A DNA stretch of 64,000 nt from Streptomyces sp. CB01201 (GCF_002803085.1 NZ_NNBJ01000003.1:1-64000), one strand, 5' to 3'; shown: positions 52,381 to 61,591, counted from the first letter of the stretch. Notes: generated by a model not told the origin, from the sequence alone. Numbers and translations: made by a program.

Positions 52381-52724
52381 CGCAGTTCCCCGCGCCCCTA
52401 AACCCTCATACGGCTGCGGACCGTAGGGGCCGTTCGCGCAGTTCCCCGCGCCCCCAAAACCCGTCTCCGGCCGCACCACCGTGCGTGGTTGCTCGCGCAG
52501 TTCCTCGCGCCCCTAAAGCCTCATACGGCTGCGGACCGTAGGGGCCGTTCGCGCAGTTCCCCGCGCCCCAAAACCCGTCTCCGGCTGCACCGCCGTGCGT
52601 GGTTGCTCGCGCAGTTCCTCGCGCCCCTAAAGCCTCATACGGCTGCGGACCGTAGGGGTCGTTCGCGCAGTTCCCCGCGCCCCCAAAACCCGTCTCCGGC
52701 TGCACCGCCGTGCGTGGTTGCTCG
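52381..52724. repeat. Three tandem copies of a 114-115-bp unit
   Basis: Units begin at 52381, 52496 and 52610, each containing CATACGGCTGCGGACCGTAG, a CGCGCAGTTCCCCGCGCCCC core and an AAAACCCGTCTCCGG segment. The second and third units differ at only a few bases. The GCAGTTCCCCGCGCCCC core is, from memory, a common dispersed intergenic sequence in Streptomyces. It shows long translated frames only because of composition. The 52291-52380 segment before it has no gene. Confidence 0.85.
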
Positions 52725-52986
52725 CGCCCCTGTAGGTGATCCGGAACCCGAAAGCATTGGTGCGGGCCCGCATCGGGGCATTTCAGCCCGTCATGGGGGT
52801 CCCCCTGGACCTCAAGGCCTTGGGGGAGTTTGAGGACGAGCGCCCTTAAGGCGCGAACGGGGTCTGGGGCGGAGCCCCAGGGTCACTTCAACCCCCGGAG
52901 GGTTGGGGGAAGGGGCGGGGTGGGGAAAGGCCTCCGGGGTCTGGGGCGGAGCCCCAAGGGGAGCTCGGCCGGCCGCACGACCCTGG
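52725..52986. repeat. Intergenic repeat region with duplicated GGAGCCCC hairpin
   Basis: GGGGTCTGGGGCGGAGCCCC appears at 52859 and again at 52936; each can fold into TGGGGC-GGA-GCCCCA. Around 52784-52850, text like TTTGAGGACGAGCGCCC, a frequent Streptomyces intergenic phrase from memory, is interrupted by GGGGGTCCCCC and a CAAGGCCTTG palindrome, which suggests nested insertions. No gene is seen. Confidence 0.7.
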
Positions 52987-53565
52987 TCACGTCACGCGGT
53001 GCGCCCGGTGTTTGACGGCGCGGAGACGAACCTCCGCAGGGAGCACGGACAGCCCCGCCGAGTCCCGGGCATGCGCCAGGGACTCGGACTCCAGCCGGCC
53101 GAGTGCCACCGCGGGCTGCGCGTGCGGCTCCAGAAGAAGGGCCACCCGCGCGGCCGGCGCGGAACGACGCCCCGTCAGGGCCACCTGCGCCCGGGCCACC
53201 CCGTCCAGCTCCTCCGCCTCGCCCGCCAGGGCGGACTCCAGCGCCCGCCCCCGCAGCACAGCCCCCTTCCCGTCCCCCGAGTCCACCAGGATCTCGGCGA
53301 GCCGGGCCCGGCGCAGCTGGGCGAGCAGCCACCACAGGGCGAGCAGCACGACCAGCGCGAGGGCGGCGATGACCGCCGGCCACCACCAGCCCTGGTCGTG
53401 CCAGTGGAAGCGGCGGGACCGGCTCAGCAGGACGTCGTGCTTGGTGCCCCAGGGCCACCAGGACGGCACGCCGAGGCCGAGCCCGACGGCCAGCACCGCC
53501 CCGCCCACGAGGAGCAGCACAAGACCCACGAGGCCCAGCACCACCCGGTTGACCGTCCTCAGCAT
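52987..53565 (-). CDS. Alkaline-shock membrane anchor protein AmaP family
   Basis: 192-residue protein with two membrane helices (VVLGLVGLVLLLVGGAVLA and WWWPAVIAALALVVLLALW) and a C-terminal soluble domain. AmaP tethers Asp23 to the membrane in firmicutes. Here it ends the operon of Asp23-type genes, 3 bp after the DUF6286 gene, with its own ATG at 53565. Actinobacterial AmaP is annotated on this basis; no biochemical data are implied. Confidence 0.85.
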   Translation of the reverse strand: MLRTVNRVVLGLVGLVLLLVGGAVLAVGLGLGVPSWWPWGTKHDVLLSRSRRFHWHDQGWWWPAVIAALALVVLLALWWLLAQLRRARLAEILVDSGDGKGAVLRGRALESALAGEAEELDGVARAQVALTGRRSAPAARVALLLEPHAQPAVALGRLESESLAHARDSAGLSVLPAEVRLRAVKHRAHRVT

Positions 53566-53568
53566 GGT

Positions 53569-54261
53569 TCAGCCCTTCCGTACCGAACGGCTCACATGGA
53601 CCGCGAGCCCGGGCGGCCCGGCAAGGCCGAGTTCCCGGATGCCCGCACCCAGCGCCGCGTCCAAGTCGGCCCGTACGTCGTCGAGTTCGCGGAAGTGCGA
53701 CAGGGCCTTCACCACCACGCGCCTGCGGCCCAGGCGGACCCGCGCCGACTGGATGCCGGACACCTCCATCGCCCGGTCGCGCAGCACGAGGGCCGCCGCG
53801 GCCCGGTCGAGCCCGGCGCGCACGGCCGAGGAGCGGCGCCGCATCGGCAGGATGCCGCGCAGGCCGGGGGTGAGTGCGAGCACGATCAGCCAGAGGCCGA
53901 GCAGTGCGACGACCGCGGCGCCGGCGAGCACCGCCACGTCGTCGACGGAGTGCTGCGCGAGCCAGTCGGCGAGCCCGGACCGCCAGCGCATGGCCGAGTG
54001 GTGGGCGCGGACTGCGGCGATGTCGTAGAGGAAGATGCCGGCCGCGGCGAGGATCAGGAGTGCGCAGAGCCCCGCGGGCACCCGGCGCACCGACCAGAAG
54101 CGGCCCGCCCTGCCGCCGTCGCCCTCGGCGAGGACCGGCACGGCGTCGTAGTCGGCGGCCGAGGCCGACTGGTCGAGCCCGGGATCGGCGGCCGCGTGGG
54201 GGCCGTGCTCGATCACGGGAAGTCGCTGTGTGCTGTGCTCGCCCTCGTACGGCCCGCTCAT
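53569..54261 (-). CDS. DUF6286-type two-helix membrane protein
   Basis: 230-residue protein with two membrane helices (RVPAGLCALLILAAAGIFLY and VAVLAGAAVVALLGLWLIVL) and an Asp23-like soluble C-terminal domain (RDRAMEVSGIQSARVRLGRR). Together with AmaP it forms the membrane end of the Asp23 operon. The ATG at 54261 overlaps the Asp23-like stop codon (ATGA, 54258-54261), showing translational coupling. A longer upstream frame is a shadow. Confidence 0.86.
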   Translation of the reverse strand: MSGPYEGEHSTQRLPVIEHGPHAAADPGLDQSASAADYDAVPVLAEGDGGRAGRFWSVRRVPAGLCALLILAAAGIFLYDIAAVRAHHSAMRWRSGLADWLAQHSVDDVAVLAGAAVVALLGLWLIVLALTPGLRGILPMRRRSSAVRAGLDRAAAALVLRDRAMEVSGIQSARVRLGRRRVVVKALSHFRELDDVRADLDAALGAGIRELGLAGPPGLAVHVSRSVRKG

Positions 54262-54602
54262 CGGATCCTCCCCCGGTCCGCCGCGCCCTCGGCGTGCAGA
54301 CGCTCGATCTGCACGGCCACTTCGGGCACCTCCATGCCCGCCAACGCCCTTACCCGCTCGGCCACTTGGCGACGCACCGCGCCGCACTGGCCGCCCAGGT
54401 CCCCGGGGTAGCCGAGTTCGAGGCTGATGCGTACGCGGGCGGAGTCCTGATGGACGGTCACGGTGGCACGGGGCGGGGCACCGTCGTCGGGGACCCGGTC
54501 GAGGGCCTCTCTGGCCGCCTGTGCGGCGATCTTCGCGACGACCCGGTCGGCGATCCGGGTGGCGCCGCGCCGGGCGGGCTCGATCTGTTCGGCCACCGCC
54601 AT
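54258..54602 (-). CDS. Asp23/Gls24 family protein (short form)
   Basis: 114-residue Asp23-like protein (ADRVVAKIAAQAAREALDRV, VRRQVAERVRALAGMEVPEV). It lacks the N-terminal extension of the longer paralogue upstream. Asp23 proteins coat the membrane and respond to envelope stress. Coupled to the DUF6286 gene. ATG at 54602. Confidence 0.87.
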   Translation of the reverse strand: MAVAEQIEPARRGATRIADRVVAKIAAQAAREALDRVPDDGAPPRATVTVHQDSARVRISLELGYPGDLGGQCGAVRRQVAERVRALAGMEVPEVAVQIERLHAEGAADRGRIR

Positions 54603-54605
54603 CGG

Positions 54606-54797
54606 TCAGCGCCGCCGGTCGCCGCGGTCGCGGGGGCGGAAGAAGTCGCCCGGTTCGAGATCGCCGTCCACGAAACGGCCGACCACGAAGCCGATCGCGC
54701 CTAGCGCCGCGACCAGCAGGAAGGCTCCGAACCCACCGAAGTATCCGGCGAAACCAAGTGCCATGCCGGCCATCAGGCCAACCACCGCCATGCTCAT
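54606..54797 (-). CDS. Small two-helix membrane protein of the Asp23 operon
   Basis: 63-residue protein with two hydrophobic segments (MAVVGLMAGMALGFAGYFGG, FGAFLLVAALGAIGFVVG). The ATG at 54797, seven bases after GAGGAG, is preferred to an ATG 13 codons upstream. It sits between the two Asp23 genes and is conserved with them in streptomycetes, as far as I recall. Its function is unknown, probably a membrane organiser. Confidence 0.78.
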   Translation of the reverse strand: MSMAVVGLMAGMALGFAGYFGGFGAFLLVAALGAIGFVVGRFVDGDLEPGDFFRPRDRGDRRR

Positions 54798-54866
54798 GCC
54801 GAACTCCTCGGTCCGCTGAGTCGGGATCAGTTCCAAGTCGAGATCAATTGCCGATCGGCGCCGCCG

Positions 54867-55370
54867 CTACTGGAGCCTGGACTCCGGCTCGTCGTCCTCC
54901 TCGTCGGGCAGCTTCACGTCACTGACCGCGATGTTGACCTCGACGACCTCAAGGCCGGTCATGCGCTCCACCGCGGAGATCACGTTCTCCCGCACGTCCC
55001 GGGCGACCTCGGCGATGGATACGCCGTACTCGACGACGATTTCGAGGTCGAGCGCGGTCTGCACCTCGCCCACCTCCGCCTTCACGCCGCGGGAGACGCC
55101 CGACTTGCCGCCGCCGGGCACCCGGTCTCTGACCGCGCCGAAGGTACGGGAGAGGCCGCTGCCCATGGCGTGGACACCGATGACGTCTCGCGCCGCGAGG
55201 CCCGCGATCTTCTCCACGACGCCGTCGGCGATCGTGGTGCGGCCGCGGCCGCCCGCGTCCGCGCCGCCGCGCTTGGTGACGGACGTCTTCTTCGCCTGCT
55301 CGGCGGATTCGCCGGCCGACTCGTTCCCGGGTGCACCGGGCCGGTTGCGCTGTGCGCTCGTGTCGCTCAT
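54867..55370 (-). CDS. Asp23/Gls24 family envelope stress response protein
   Basis: 167-residue Asp23 protein: variable Ser/Glu-rich N terminus, then the domain (TTIADGVVEKIAGLAARDVI, VEYGVSIAEVARDVRENVIS, ERMTGLEVVEVNIAVSDVKL) and an acidic C-terminal tail. It is the first gene of the five-gene operon; the promoter should lie between 55371 and 55458, divergent to the next gene. Probably an envelope-stress scaffold. Confidence 0.93.
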   Translation of the reverse strand: MSDTSAQRNRPGAPGNESAGESAEQAKKTSVTKRGGADAGGRGRTTIADGVVEKIAGLAARDVIGVHAMGSGLSRTFGAVRDRVPGGGKSGVSRGVKAEVGEVQTALDLEIVVEYGVSIAEVARDVRENVISAVERMTGLEVVEVNIAVSDVKLPDEEDDEPESRLQ

Positions 55371-55458
55371 GACCGTTCGTCCCTTCGCCCTTGGACTCCA
55401 TTGCCCACATTAAGTGCGCTTGCCCCGACTCGCGCCCGGGATGCGGCAGGCTGGGGTC

Positions 55459-56124
55459 ATGACGGGTGACGCATGGAGTGCCGCGGTACGCCGCCGGCTG
55501 GGCCTGGGCCGACTGCTCGCGCTGGGCGGTCCGCGGGACGGATCGTGGATCACCGAACGGGCCGCGGTCGCGGTCCTGGGGGCCGCGGCGGCCACCCTGC
55601 CGGGCCTCGCGACGACATCACTGAGGCTGGGCCCGGCGGACCCGGAGGCCAGGGCGGAGCCGCTGGTTCCGGCCCCGCCGAGCGCCCTGGCGCCGGTCCC
55701 GCTGCGGGTGACGGCGCGGCTCGCGGCGCTCGGCGGACTCCCGCTGCCGGAGCTGGCGGTGGCGCTGCGGGAGGTGCTGTTCACCACGGCGGACGAACGC
55801 CTCGGCCTGATCGTGTCGGACGTCGATCTCCAGGTGGCGGAGCTGCTCGACGCCCTTCCGGAACCCCCGGATGGCGGTCCCCCGGCCGGCCCAGCCGAGC
55901 CGCCCGCGACGGCCGCCGCGGCGGCCGCCCTCGCCACCCCCGGAGTGGCCCATCTGACGGCCGAGCTGGGCGCCCCGGTGCATGAGGCGGACGGCCATGT
56001 CCGCGTGGAGCTGGCCACTACGGGCCACCCCCTGGAGGTGGCCCGAGCGGTGCGCGCGGCGGTGGCCCGGGCGGTGCCGGGGGCGGATTCGGTCGGGGTG
56101 CTCGTCACGTGGGCCGGCCCCTAG
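55459..56124 (+). CDS. Streptomyces conserved protein (annotated as P10-family) next to the Asp23 operon
   Basis: 221-residue soluble protein with no signal peptide. Starts MTGDAWSAAVRRRLGLGRLL followed by ALGGPRDGSWITERAAVAVL. I recall homologues being labelled nucleopolyhedrovirus P10 family, a name that says little; they travel beside Asp23 genes and may be functionally linked. The ATG at 55459 is divergent from the Asp23 operon. The stop codon lies in the loop of a hairpin terminator. Confidence 0.75.
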   Translation: MTGDAWSAAVRRRLGLGRLLALGGPRDGSWITERAAVAVLGAAAATLPGLATTSLRLGPADPEARAEPLVPAPPSALAPVPLRVTARLAALGGLPLPELAVALREVLFTTADERLGLIVSDVDLQVAELLDALPEPPDGGPPAGPAEPPATAAAAAALATPGVAHLTAELGAPVHEADGHVRVELATTGHPLEVARAVRAAVARAVPGADSVGVLVTWAGP

Positions 56125-56130
56125 GGCCGG
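56114..56130. terminator. Terminator whose loop is the upstream gene's stop codon
   Basis: Perfect 7-bp stem CCGGCCC / GGGCCGG around the trinucleotide CTA; the TAG stop of the 55459 gene (56122-56124) spans the loop and the stem's first base. Confidence 0.6.
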
Positions 56131-56157
56131 TCCGGGCCCGCCGGGCCCGCCCGGGGG

Positions 56158-56958
56158 TCAGTCGGAGAGGCCGGCCAGGTCGCGCAGGCGGCGGGCCTGC
56201 GCGGCGCGCTCGGCGCGGCGCTGCTCCTCGTAGTCCCGCCCGGGCGCACCGCGCAGCAGGGCCTTCGTCTCGACCACGGCGTCCCGCGGCGCGGCGAGGA
56301 GCGCCCCCGCCAAGTCCCGTACGGCGGAATCGAGTTCATCGGCGGGCACGGCAAGGTTGGCCAGGCCGACGCGCTCGGCCTCGTCGGCTCCCACGAACCG
56401 TCCGGTCGCGCAGATTTCGAGCGCGCGGGCGTATCCGACGAGCCCGACCAGCGGGTGCGTGCCGGTGAGGTCGGGGACGAGTCCGAGGCTGGTCTCGCGC
56501 ATGGCGAACTGCACGTCCTGCGCGACGACCCGGAGGTCGCAGGCGAGGGCGAGCTGGAAACCGGCACCGATCGCGTGCCCCTGGACGGCCGCGATCGACA
56601 CGATGTCGTTGCGGCGCCACCAGGTGAACGCCTCCTGGTACTCGGCGATGACCCCGTCGAGCTCGTCGTCGGAGCCGCGCGCGAGATCGAGGAAGGAGGG
56701 CTCGCCGTCGAAGCCCTCGGGGGTGAAGGCCTGGCGGTCGAGGCCGGCGGAGAAGGACTTGCCCTCGCCGCGCAGCACAACGACGCGAACGCTGCCCGGG
56801 ATTGACCGTCCGGCCTCCGCCAACGCCCGCCACAGAGCGGGAGACTGGGCGTTGCGCTTGGCCGGATTGGTCAGGGTCACCGTGGCGACCGCGTCGTCGA
56901 CGGAGAGCCGTACGCCATCCTTGTCGAATACCTCATGTACGGATACGGGCGTAGCCAT
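56158..56958 (-). CDS. Enoyl-CoA hydratase/isomerase family protein
   Basis: 266-residue crotonase-fold protein. Motifs: RVVVLRGEGKSFSAGLD (oxyanion-forming region), GHAIGAGFQLALACDLRV, and MRETSLGLVPDLTGTHPLVG with acidic residues in the expected positions. It probably hydrates or isomerises acyl-CoA. ATG at 56958. A hairpin at 56989-57010 lies upstream, in the gap after gbn. Confidence 0.93.
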   Translation of the reverse strand: MATPVSVHEVFDKDGVRLSVDDAVATVTLTNPAKRNAQSPALWRALAEAGRSIPGSVRVVVLRGEGKSFSAGLDRQAFTPEGFDGEPSFLDLARGSDDELDGVIAEYQEAFTWWRRNDIVSIAAVQGHAIGAGFQLALACDLRVVAQDVQFAMRETSLGLVPDLTGTHPLVGLVGYARALEICATGRFVGADEAERVGLANLAVPADELDSAVRDLAGALLAAPRDAVVETKALLRGAPGRDYEEQRRAERAAQARRLRDLAGLSD

Positions 56959-56988
56959 GGGGCGCCTCCGGGTCAGTGGCCGTCATCG

Positions 56989-57010
56989 AGCGACCGCCTC
57001 GGCGGTCGCT
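56989..57010. other. Perfect hairpin between gbn and the enoyl-CoA hydratase gene
   Basis: 10-bp stem AGCGACCGCC / GGCGGTCGCT with a two-base loop, upstream of the hydratase gene. It may be a regulatory hairpin rather than the gbn terminator. Confidence 0.6.
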
Positions 57011-57027
57011 AAGTGACTGCACAGTAA

Positions 57028-57059
57028 CCACCCGGTCGACCGCACGGCCGACCGGGTGG
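57028..57059 (-). terminator. Terminator downstream of gbn
   Basis: Perfect 11-bp stem CCACCCGGTCG / CGACCGGGTGG with a 10-base loop, about 48 bp past the gbn stop codon. Confidence 0.72.
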
Positions 57060-57106
57060 CCACCAGGGGACCCGGGGGGCCACAGGTGCCGTCCGGAACG
57101 CCTCGG

Positions 57107-57328
57107 TCAGGCCGAGGTGGCCTTCTTGCCCCGCGTCGCTCCGCCGCGTCCACGGAGAGTGACCCCGGACTCGCTGAGCATCCGGTGTACGAATCCGTAG
57201 GACCGGCCGGTTTCCTCGGCCAGCGCCCGGATGCTCGCACCGGAGTCGTACTTCTTCTTCAGGTCTGCCGCGAGCTTGTCGCGCGCGGCGCCGGTTACCC
57301 GGCTGCCCTTCTTCAGAGTCTCGGCCAC
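57107..57328 (-). CDS. gbn: GATC-binding nucleoid-associated protein Gbn
   Basis: 73-residue small DNA-binding protein. Helix-turn-helix core: LAADLKKKYDSGASIRALAE followed by ETGRSYGFVHRMLSESGVTL; basic N terminus AETLKKGSRVTGAARDK and C terminus RGRGGATRGKKATSA. This is the S. coelicolor SCO1839 product, described as an actinobacterial nucleoid-associated protein that binds GATC. GTG at 57328 follows GAGGAGG; longer frames upstream are not homologous. Six GATC sites lie upstream of it. Confidence 0.93.
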   Translation of the reverse strand: MAETLKKGSRVTGAARDKLAADLKKKYDSGASIRALAEETGRSYGFVHRMLSESGVTLRGRGGATRGKKATSA

Positions 57329-57367
57329 CCGTGCCTCCTCATGGGAAGTGCGCTCTGGACTTCTCAT

Positions 57368-57675
57368 GATCACCCCTTCCCGGCTTCCTGGCCACCCATT
57401 CGGCAAGGTCCGTCCAACAAGCTTGGACTCACCAGGCGTGAGGAAGCCGGCCGGAATATCGCATTCCGGCTGGCCACGCACATATCCCGGCCCGAAAGTC
57501 GAGACGAAGCGCCAGGTCAGCGCTGTGTTCCGGGTCACATACGGGAAAAGGCCCGTCCCACGAGGGACGGACCTTGATCCCGCACCCGACACTCCGGGGT
57601 ACGAGACGCTCTCACTCAGATTGAGGATCACGCGTAGGCCGAATGATCCAGCGGCAGTGGATCAACGGATGGATC
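57368..57675. promoter_or_regulatory. GATC cluster upstream of gbn
   Basis: GATC occurs at 57368, 57576, 57626, 57645, 57660 and 57672: five of the six within 100 bp. By composition I would expect about one per 400 bp. The cluster lies between the ABC-F gene and gbn, in the likely promoter or leader of gbn, so it could be a high-affinity site for Gbn autoregulation. The rest of this 384-bp gap holds only a terminator. Confidence 0.6.
57548..57575 (-). terminator. Terminator of the ABC-F gene
   Basis: Stem AAGGTCCGTCCC / GGGACGGGCCTT on the minus strand (11 of 12 paired, 4-base loop) with a T-run following it on that strand, about 140 bp after the ABC-F stop codon. Confidence 0.7.
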
Positions 57676-57712
57676 ATGCACCGATGACGCCCCGGCCCGT
57701 TCGCGCGGCCGG

Positions 57713-59311
<1,599 letters not shown>

Positions 59312-59371
59312 GGAAAGACTCCAGGGCGGAATGGACGGCGGACAGGACGGGGTCGCGGAGGTCGACGCCGC

Positions 59372-59395
59372 CTAATGCACAAGGAGAATTGCCAT
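59372..59395 (-). CDS. Candidate leaderless 7-residue leader peptide (MAILLVH) upstream of the ABC-F gene
   Basis: ATG GCA ATT CTC CTT GTG CAT TAG reads MAILLVH then stop, and no ribosome binding site precedes it. A -10-like TAGAAT sits exactly seven bases upstream of the ATG, so transcription could begin at the ATG itself. Short leaders control many ABC-F resistance genes by ribosome stalling. That parallel, not conservation, is the basis for this call. Confidence 0.5.
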   Translation of the reverse strand: MAILLVH

Positions 59396-59402
59396 GGGGT
59401 CA

Positions 59403-59408
59403 ATTCTA
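59403..59408 (-). promoter_or_regulatory. -10 box TAGAAT of the mini-ORF/ABC-F promoter
   Basis: TAGAAT (on the minus strand) seven bases from the ATG at 59395. Its first three bases are the stop codon of the preceding gene. No good -35 is seen at the usual spacing, although GGAAAC lies about 17 bases away. Confidence 0.5.
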
Positions 59409-60116
59409 ACTGGGTCGCGCAACCCGGTTTCCGCCACGGTCCGAGCGCCCCTCACCTGGGAGGTCGTTGCCCAGCGGGGTGCGCCCCGGGGTGATCTTGC
59501 CGAGCCCGTCGACCGCGGTCAGTTCCTGGCTCCACGCCTGGTTCCGGGCGTCCCGGCCCCGGCAGGGCTGCGCGAGCAGCAGCACCCCGCGCAGGTGCGC
59601 GGTGCGCGCGGGATCGAACGCACAGCCCTGCTTCGCGGGCAGCAGCCAGCGCAGATCCCCGTCGTCGGCACGGAAGGCGCTGACGCGTTCGGGGGTGACG
59701 ACGGCCAGCATGCGGGCGTCCGCGTCGAGCGGCTGGAGCACTCCGGCGGCGCGGTCGGGCCGCCCGGCCAGCCAGGCGCCGAGGCCGGGCACCGCCCGGT
59801 GCCAGCGGACCCGGCGCGGGCCGGTGTCGGTCACCATGCCGTCGGTCCACAGGGCGAAGGCGTGGCCGGGTGCCCGGTACAGGGCGAGCGGCCTGCTGCC
59901 GCGTCTGCGGTACGTCCAGCGCCGGGCGCCGGTGTCCCGGTCGTACGCCTCGACGGCCGCGCCCCGGACGCGTACCGCGGCGGGGGCGGCAGGGGGTGCG
60001 GCAAAGCGGGCGAAGCGGTCGCCGTACGGGGTCCGGTCGGCGTGGTGGGCGGCGGTGACCAGCGGGAGAGCGAGTACGGCGGCGACGGCGGTCAGCGCGA
60101 GACGGGTCCGGTCCAT
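59406..60116 (-). CDS. Exported protein with PQQ-like beta-propeller-type repeats
   Basis: 236-residue protein with an N-terminal signal or anchor (RLALTAVAAVLALPLVTAA). Repeats such as VEAYDRDTGARRWTYRRRGS and VSAFRADDGDLRWLLPAKQG resemble the WxxxD-G-x-x-x-W pattern of PQQ-binding-like propellers, though only about four are present, so a full propeller is unlikely. The ATG at 60116 is used. Function unknown; it precedes the ABC-F gene and its stop codon is part of the -10 box described above. Confidence 0.72.
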   Translation of the reverse strand: MDRTRLALTAVAAVLALPLVTAAHHADRTPYGDRFARFAAPPAAPAAVRVRGAAVEAYDRDTGARRWTYRRRGSRPLALYRAPGHAFALWTDGMVTDTGPRRVRWHRAVPGLGAWLAGRPDRAAGVLQPLDADARMLAVVTPERVSAFRADDGDLRWLLPAKQGCAFDPARTAHLRGVLLLAQPCRGRDARNQAWSQELTAVDGLGKITPGRTPLGNDLPGEGRSDRGGNRVARPS

Positions 60117-60173
60117 GACGCGCCGAGCGTATCGGCCGACGTAACAAAACGGGCGTAGCGCAATGAACCGATT

Positions 60174-60215
60174 GATACTCGGGGTGACTTTCCCGATACT
60201 CGGGGTCACCTTGAG
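60174..60215. repeat. 21-bp tandem direct repeat upstream of the metallopeptidase gene
   Basis: GATACTCGGGGTGAC at 60174-60188 and GATACTCGGGGTCAC at 60195-60209 (period 21, two helical turns) lie about 60 bp before the metallopeptidase start. Their position suggests a regulator-binding site for this gene or for the divergent one. Confidence 0.62.
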
Positions 60216-60261
60216 CGGGCTGCGCCGTGGCGGCCCGGGCGGAGCAGAGGGTGGTGGGGCC

Positions 60262-61158
60262 ATGCAGTTCGACGACGACGCCGATCTGGACACGTCCGAG
60301 GTCAAGGACGTGCGCAGCAGCCGGATCCCGGGCGGCCGGGCCACCGTCGGAGGCGGCATCGTCGGCGTCATCGCGCTGCTCCTCGGCCTGTTCTTCGGGG
60401 TGGGCCCCGAACAGCTCGGGCTCTCCTCGGGCGACACCACGCCGGGCGCGACCTCCTCGTCGCAGGCGCAGGTGAACCAGAGCTGCCGCACCGGCTCGGA
60501 CGCCAACACCAAGGAGGACTGCCGGATCGTCGCGGTGGTCAACAGCGTGCAGGACTACTGGAGCCAGGAGTTCCCGCGGCGCGGCGGCCGGTACTCCCCC
60601 GCCTCGACGGTCTTCTTCACCGGCCGGGTCAACACGGCCTGCGGGACGGCGACTTCGGCGGTCGGGCCCTTCTACTGTCCGGGCGACCGGCAGGTCTATC
60701 TGGACCTCGGGTTCTTCGACGAGCTGCGCACCAAGTTCGGCTCCAGCGGCGGCCCCTTCGCGCAGGCCTATGTGGTGGCGCACGAGTACGGCCATCACAT
60801 CCAGAATCTGATGGGCACCCTGCAGAAGTCGCAGGACGGGCGGCAGGGCGCCGGCAGCAACGCGGTGAAGGTGGAGCTCCAGGCCGACTGCTACGCCGGG
60901 GTGTGGGCGCACCACGCGACGACGACCCCGGACAAGGCCACCGGGCGGCCGCTCATCTCGAAGCTCACCGACCAGGACATCAAGGACGGCCTCGACGCGG
61001 CGGCCGCGGTCGGCGACGACCGGATCCAGGAGAAGTTCCAGGGCCGGGTCACCCCGGAGACCTGGACGCACGGCTCGGCGCAGCAGCGCCAGCAGTGGTT
61101 CTACACCGGGTACCAGACGGGCGACATGGCCCGCTGCAACACCTTCGCGTCCCGCTGA
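60262..61158 (+). CDS. YpfJ-type neutral zinc metallopeptidase
   Basis: 298-residue membrane-anchored metallopeptidase. A charged N terminus ([20 protein letters not shown]) is followed by a helix ([20 protein letters not shown]) and the catalytic domain: [36 protein letters not shown] (HExxH), and [15 protein letters not shown]. The ATG at 60262 is preferred to one 33 codons upstream. Substrate unknown. Confidence 0.91.
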   Translation: MQFDDDADLDTSEVKDVRSSRIPGGRATVGGGIVGVIALLLGLFFGVGPEQLGLSSGDTTPGATSSSQAQVNQSCRTGSDANTKEDCRIVAVVNSVQDYWSQEFPRRGGRYSPASTVFFTGRVNTACGTATSAVGPFYCPGDRQVYLDLGFFDELRTKFGSSGGPFAQAYVVAHEYGHHIQNLMGTLQKSQDGRQGAGSNAVKVELQADCYAGVWAHHATTTPDKATGRPLISKLTDQDIKDGLDAAAAVGDDRIQEKFQGRVTPETWTHGSAQQRQQWFYTGYQTGDMARCNTFASR

Positions 61159-61201
61159 ATCGGCCTGTCGAGTCCGGCCCGTCCCAGAAGGAGTGATCGG
61201 C

Positions 61202-61591
61202 ATGAGCATGTATCCGACGATCCTGTACGACGACGCGAAGGCGGCGATCCGCCGGCTCAAGAACGCCTTCGGCTTCACCGAGGTGTGCGTGTACGAGGAC
61301 GAGGACGGCAGGGTGGCGCACGCCGAACTGTCCTACGGGACGGGCCTGGTGATGGTCGGCTCCCGGGGGCGCGCGGGCGTCTTCGCCGAGGCCATGGCGA
61401 ACGGCGGCCCGGTCGGGGTCTATGTGGTGGTCGGCGATGTGGACGCGCACCACGCCCGCGCCGCGGAGCAGGGCATGGAGATCCTCATGGAGCCCGCGGA
61501 CCAGGACTACGGCTCGCGGAACTACACGGCGCGGGACACGGAGGGCAACGTGTGGAGCTTCGGCACGTATGCGCCGGGCGGCGGGGAATGA
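61202..61591 (+). CDS. VOC family protein (glyoxalase/bleomycin-resistance fold)
   Basis: 129-residue single-domain VOC protein: YDDAKAAIRRLKNAFGFTEV, then VVVGDVDAHHARAAEQGMEI and SRNYTARDTEGNVWSFGTY. VOC proteins bind a metal and act as lyases, dioxygenases or drug-binding proteins; none can be chosen here. The ATG at 61202 is used, eight bases after AAGGAG; an in-frame GTG at 61193 overlaps that site. Confidence 0.9.
   Translation: MSMYPTILYDDAKAAIRRLKNAFGFTEVCVYEDEDGRVAHAELSYGTGLVMVGSRGRAGVFAEAMANGGPVGVYVVVGDVDAHHARAAEQGMEILMEPADQDYGSRNYTARDTEGNVWSFGTYAPGGGE

Noticed and set aside
52406..52705. 99-codon minus-strand frame with repeated ARGTA-type text
   Set aside because: It is the translation of the tandem repeat array, not a gene.
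59394..60158. 254-codon + strand frame beginning MGSILTGSRN, with AAGGAG upstream
   Set aside because: It runs antisense to the exported PQQ-like gene with a signal peptide; low-complexity Gly/Arg/Ala product, so the ribosome-site match is probably fortuitous.
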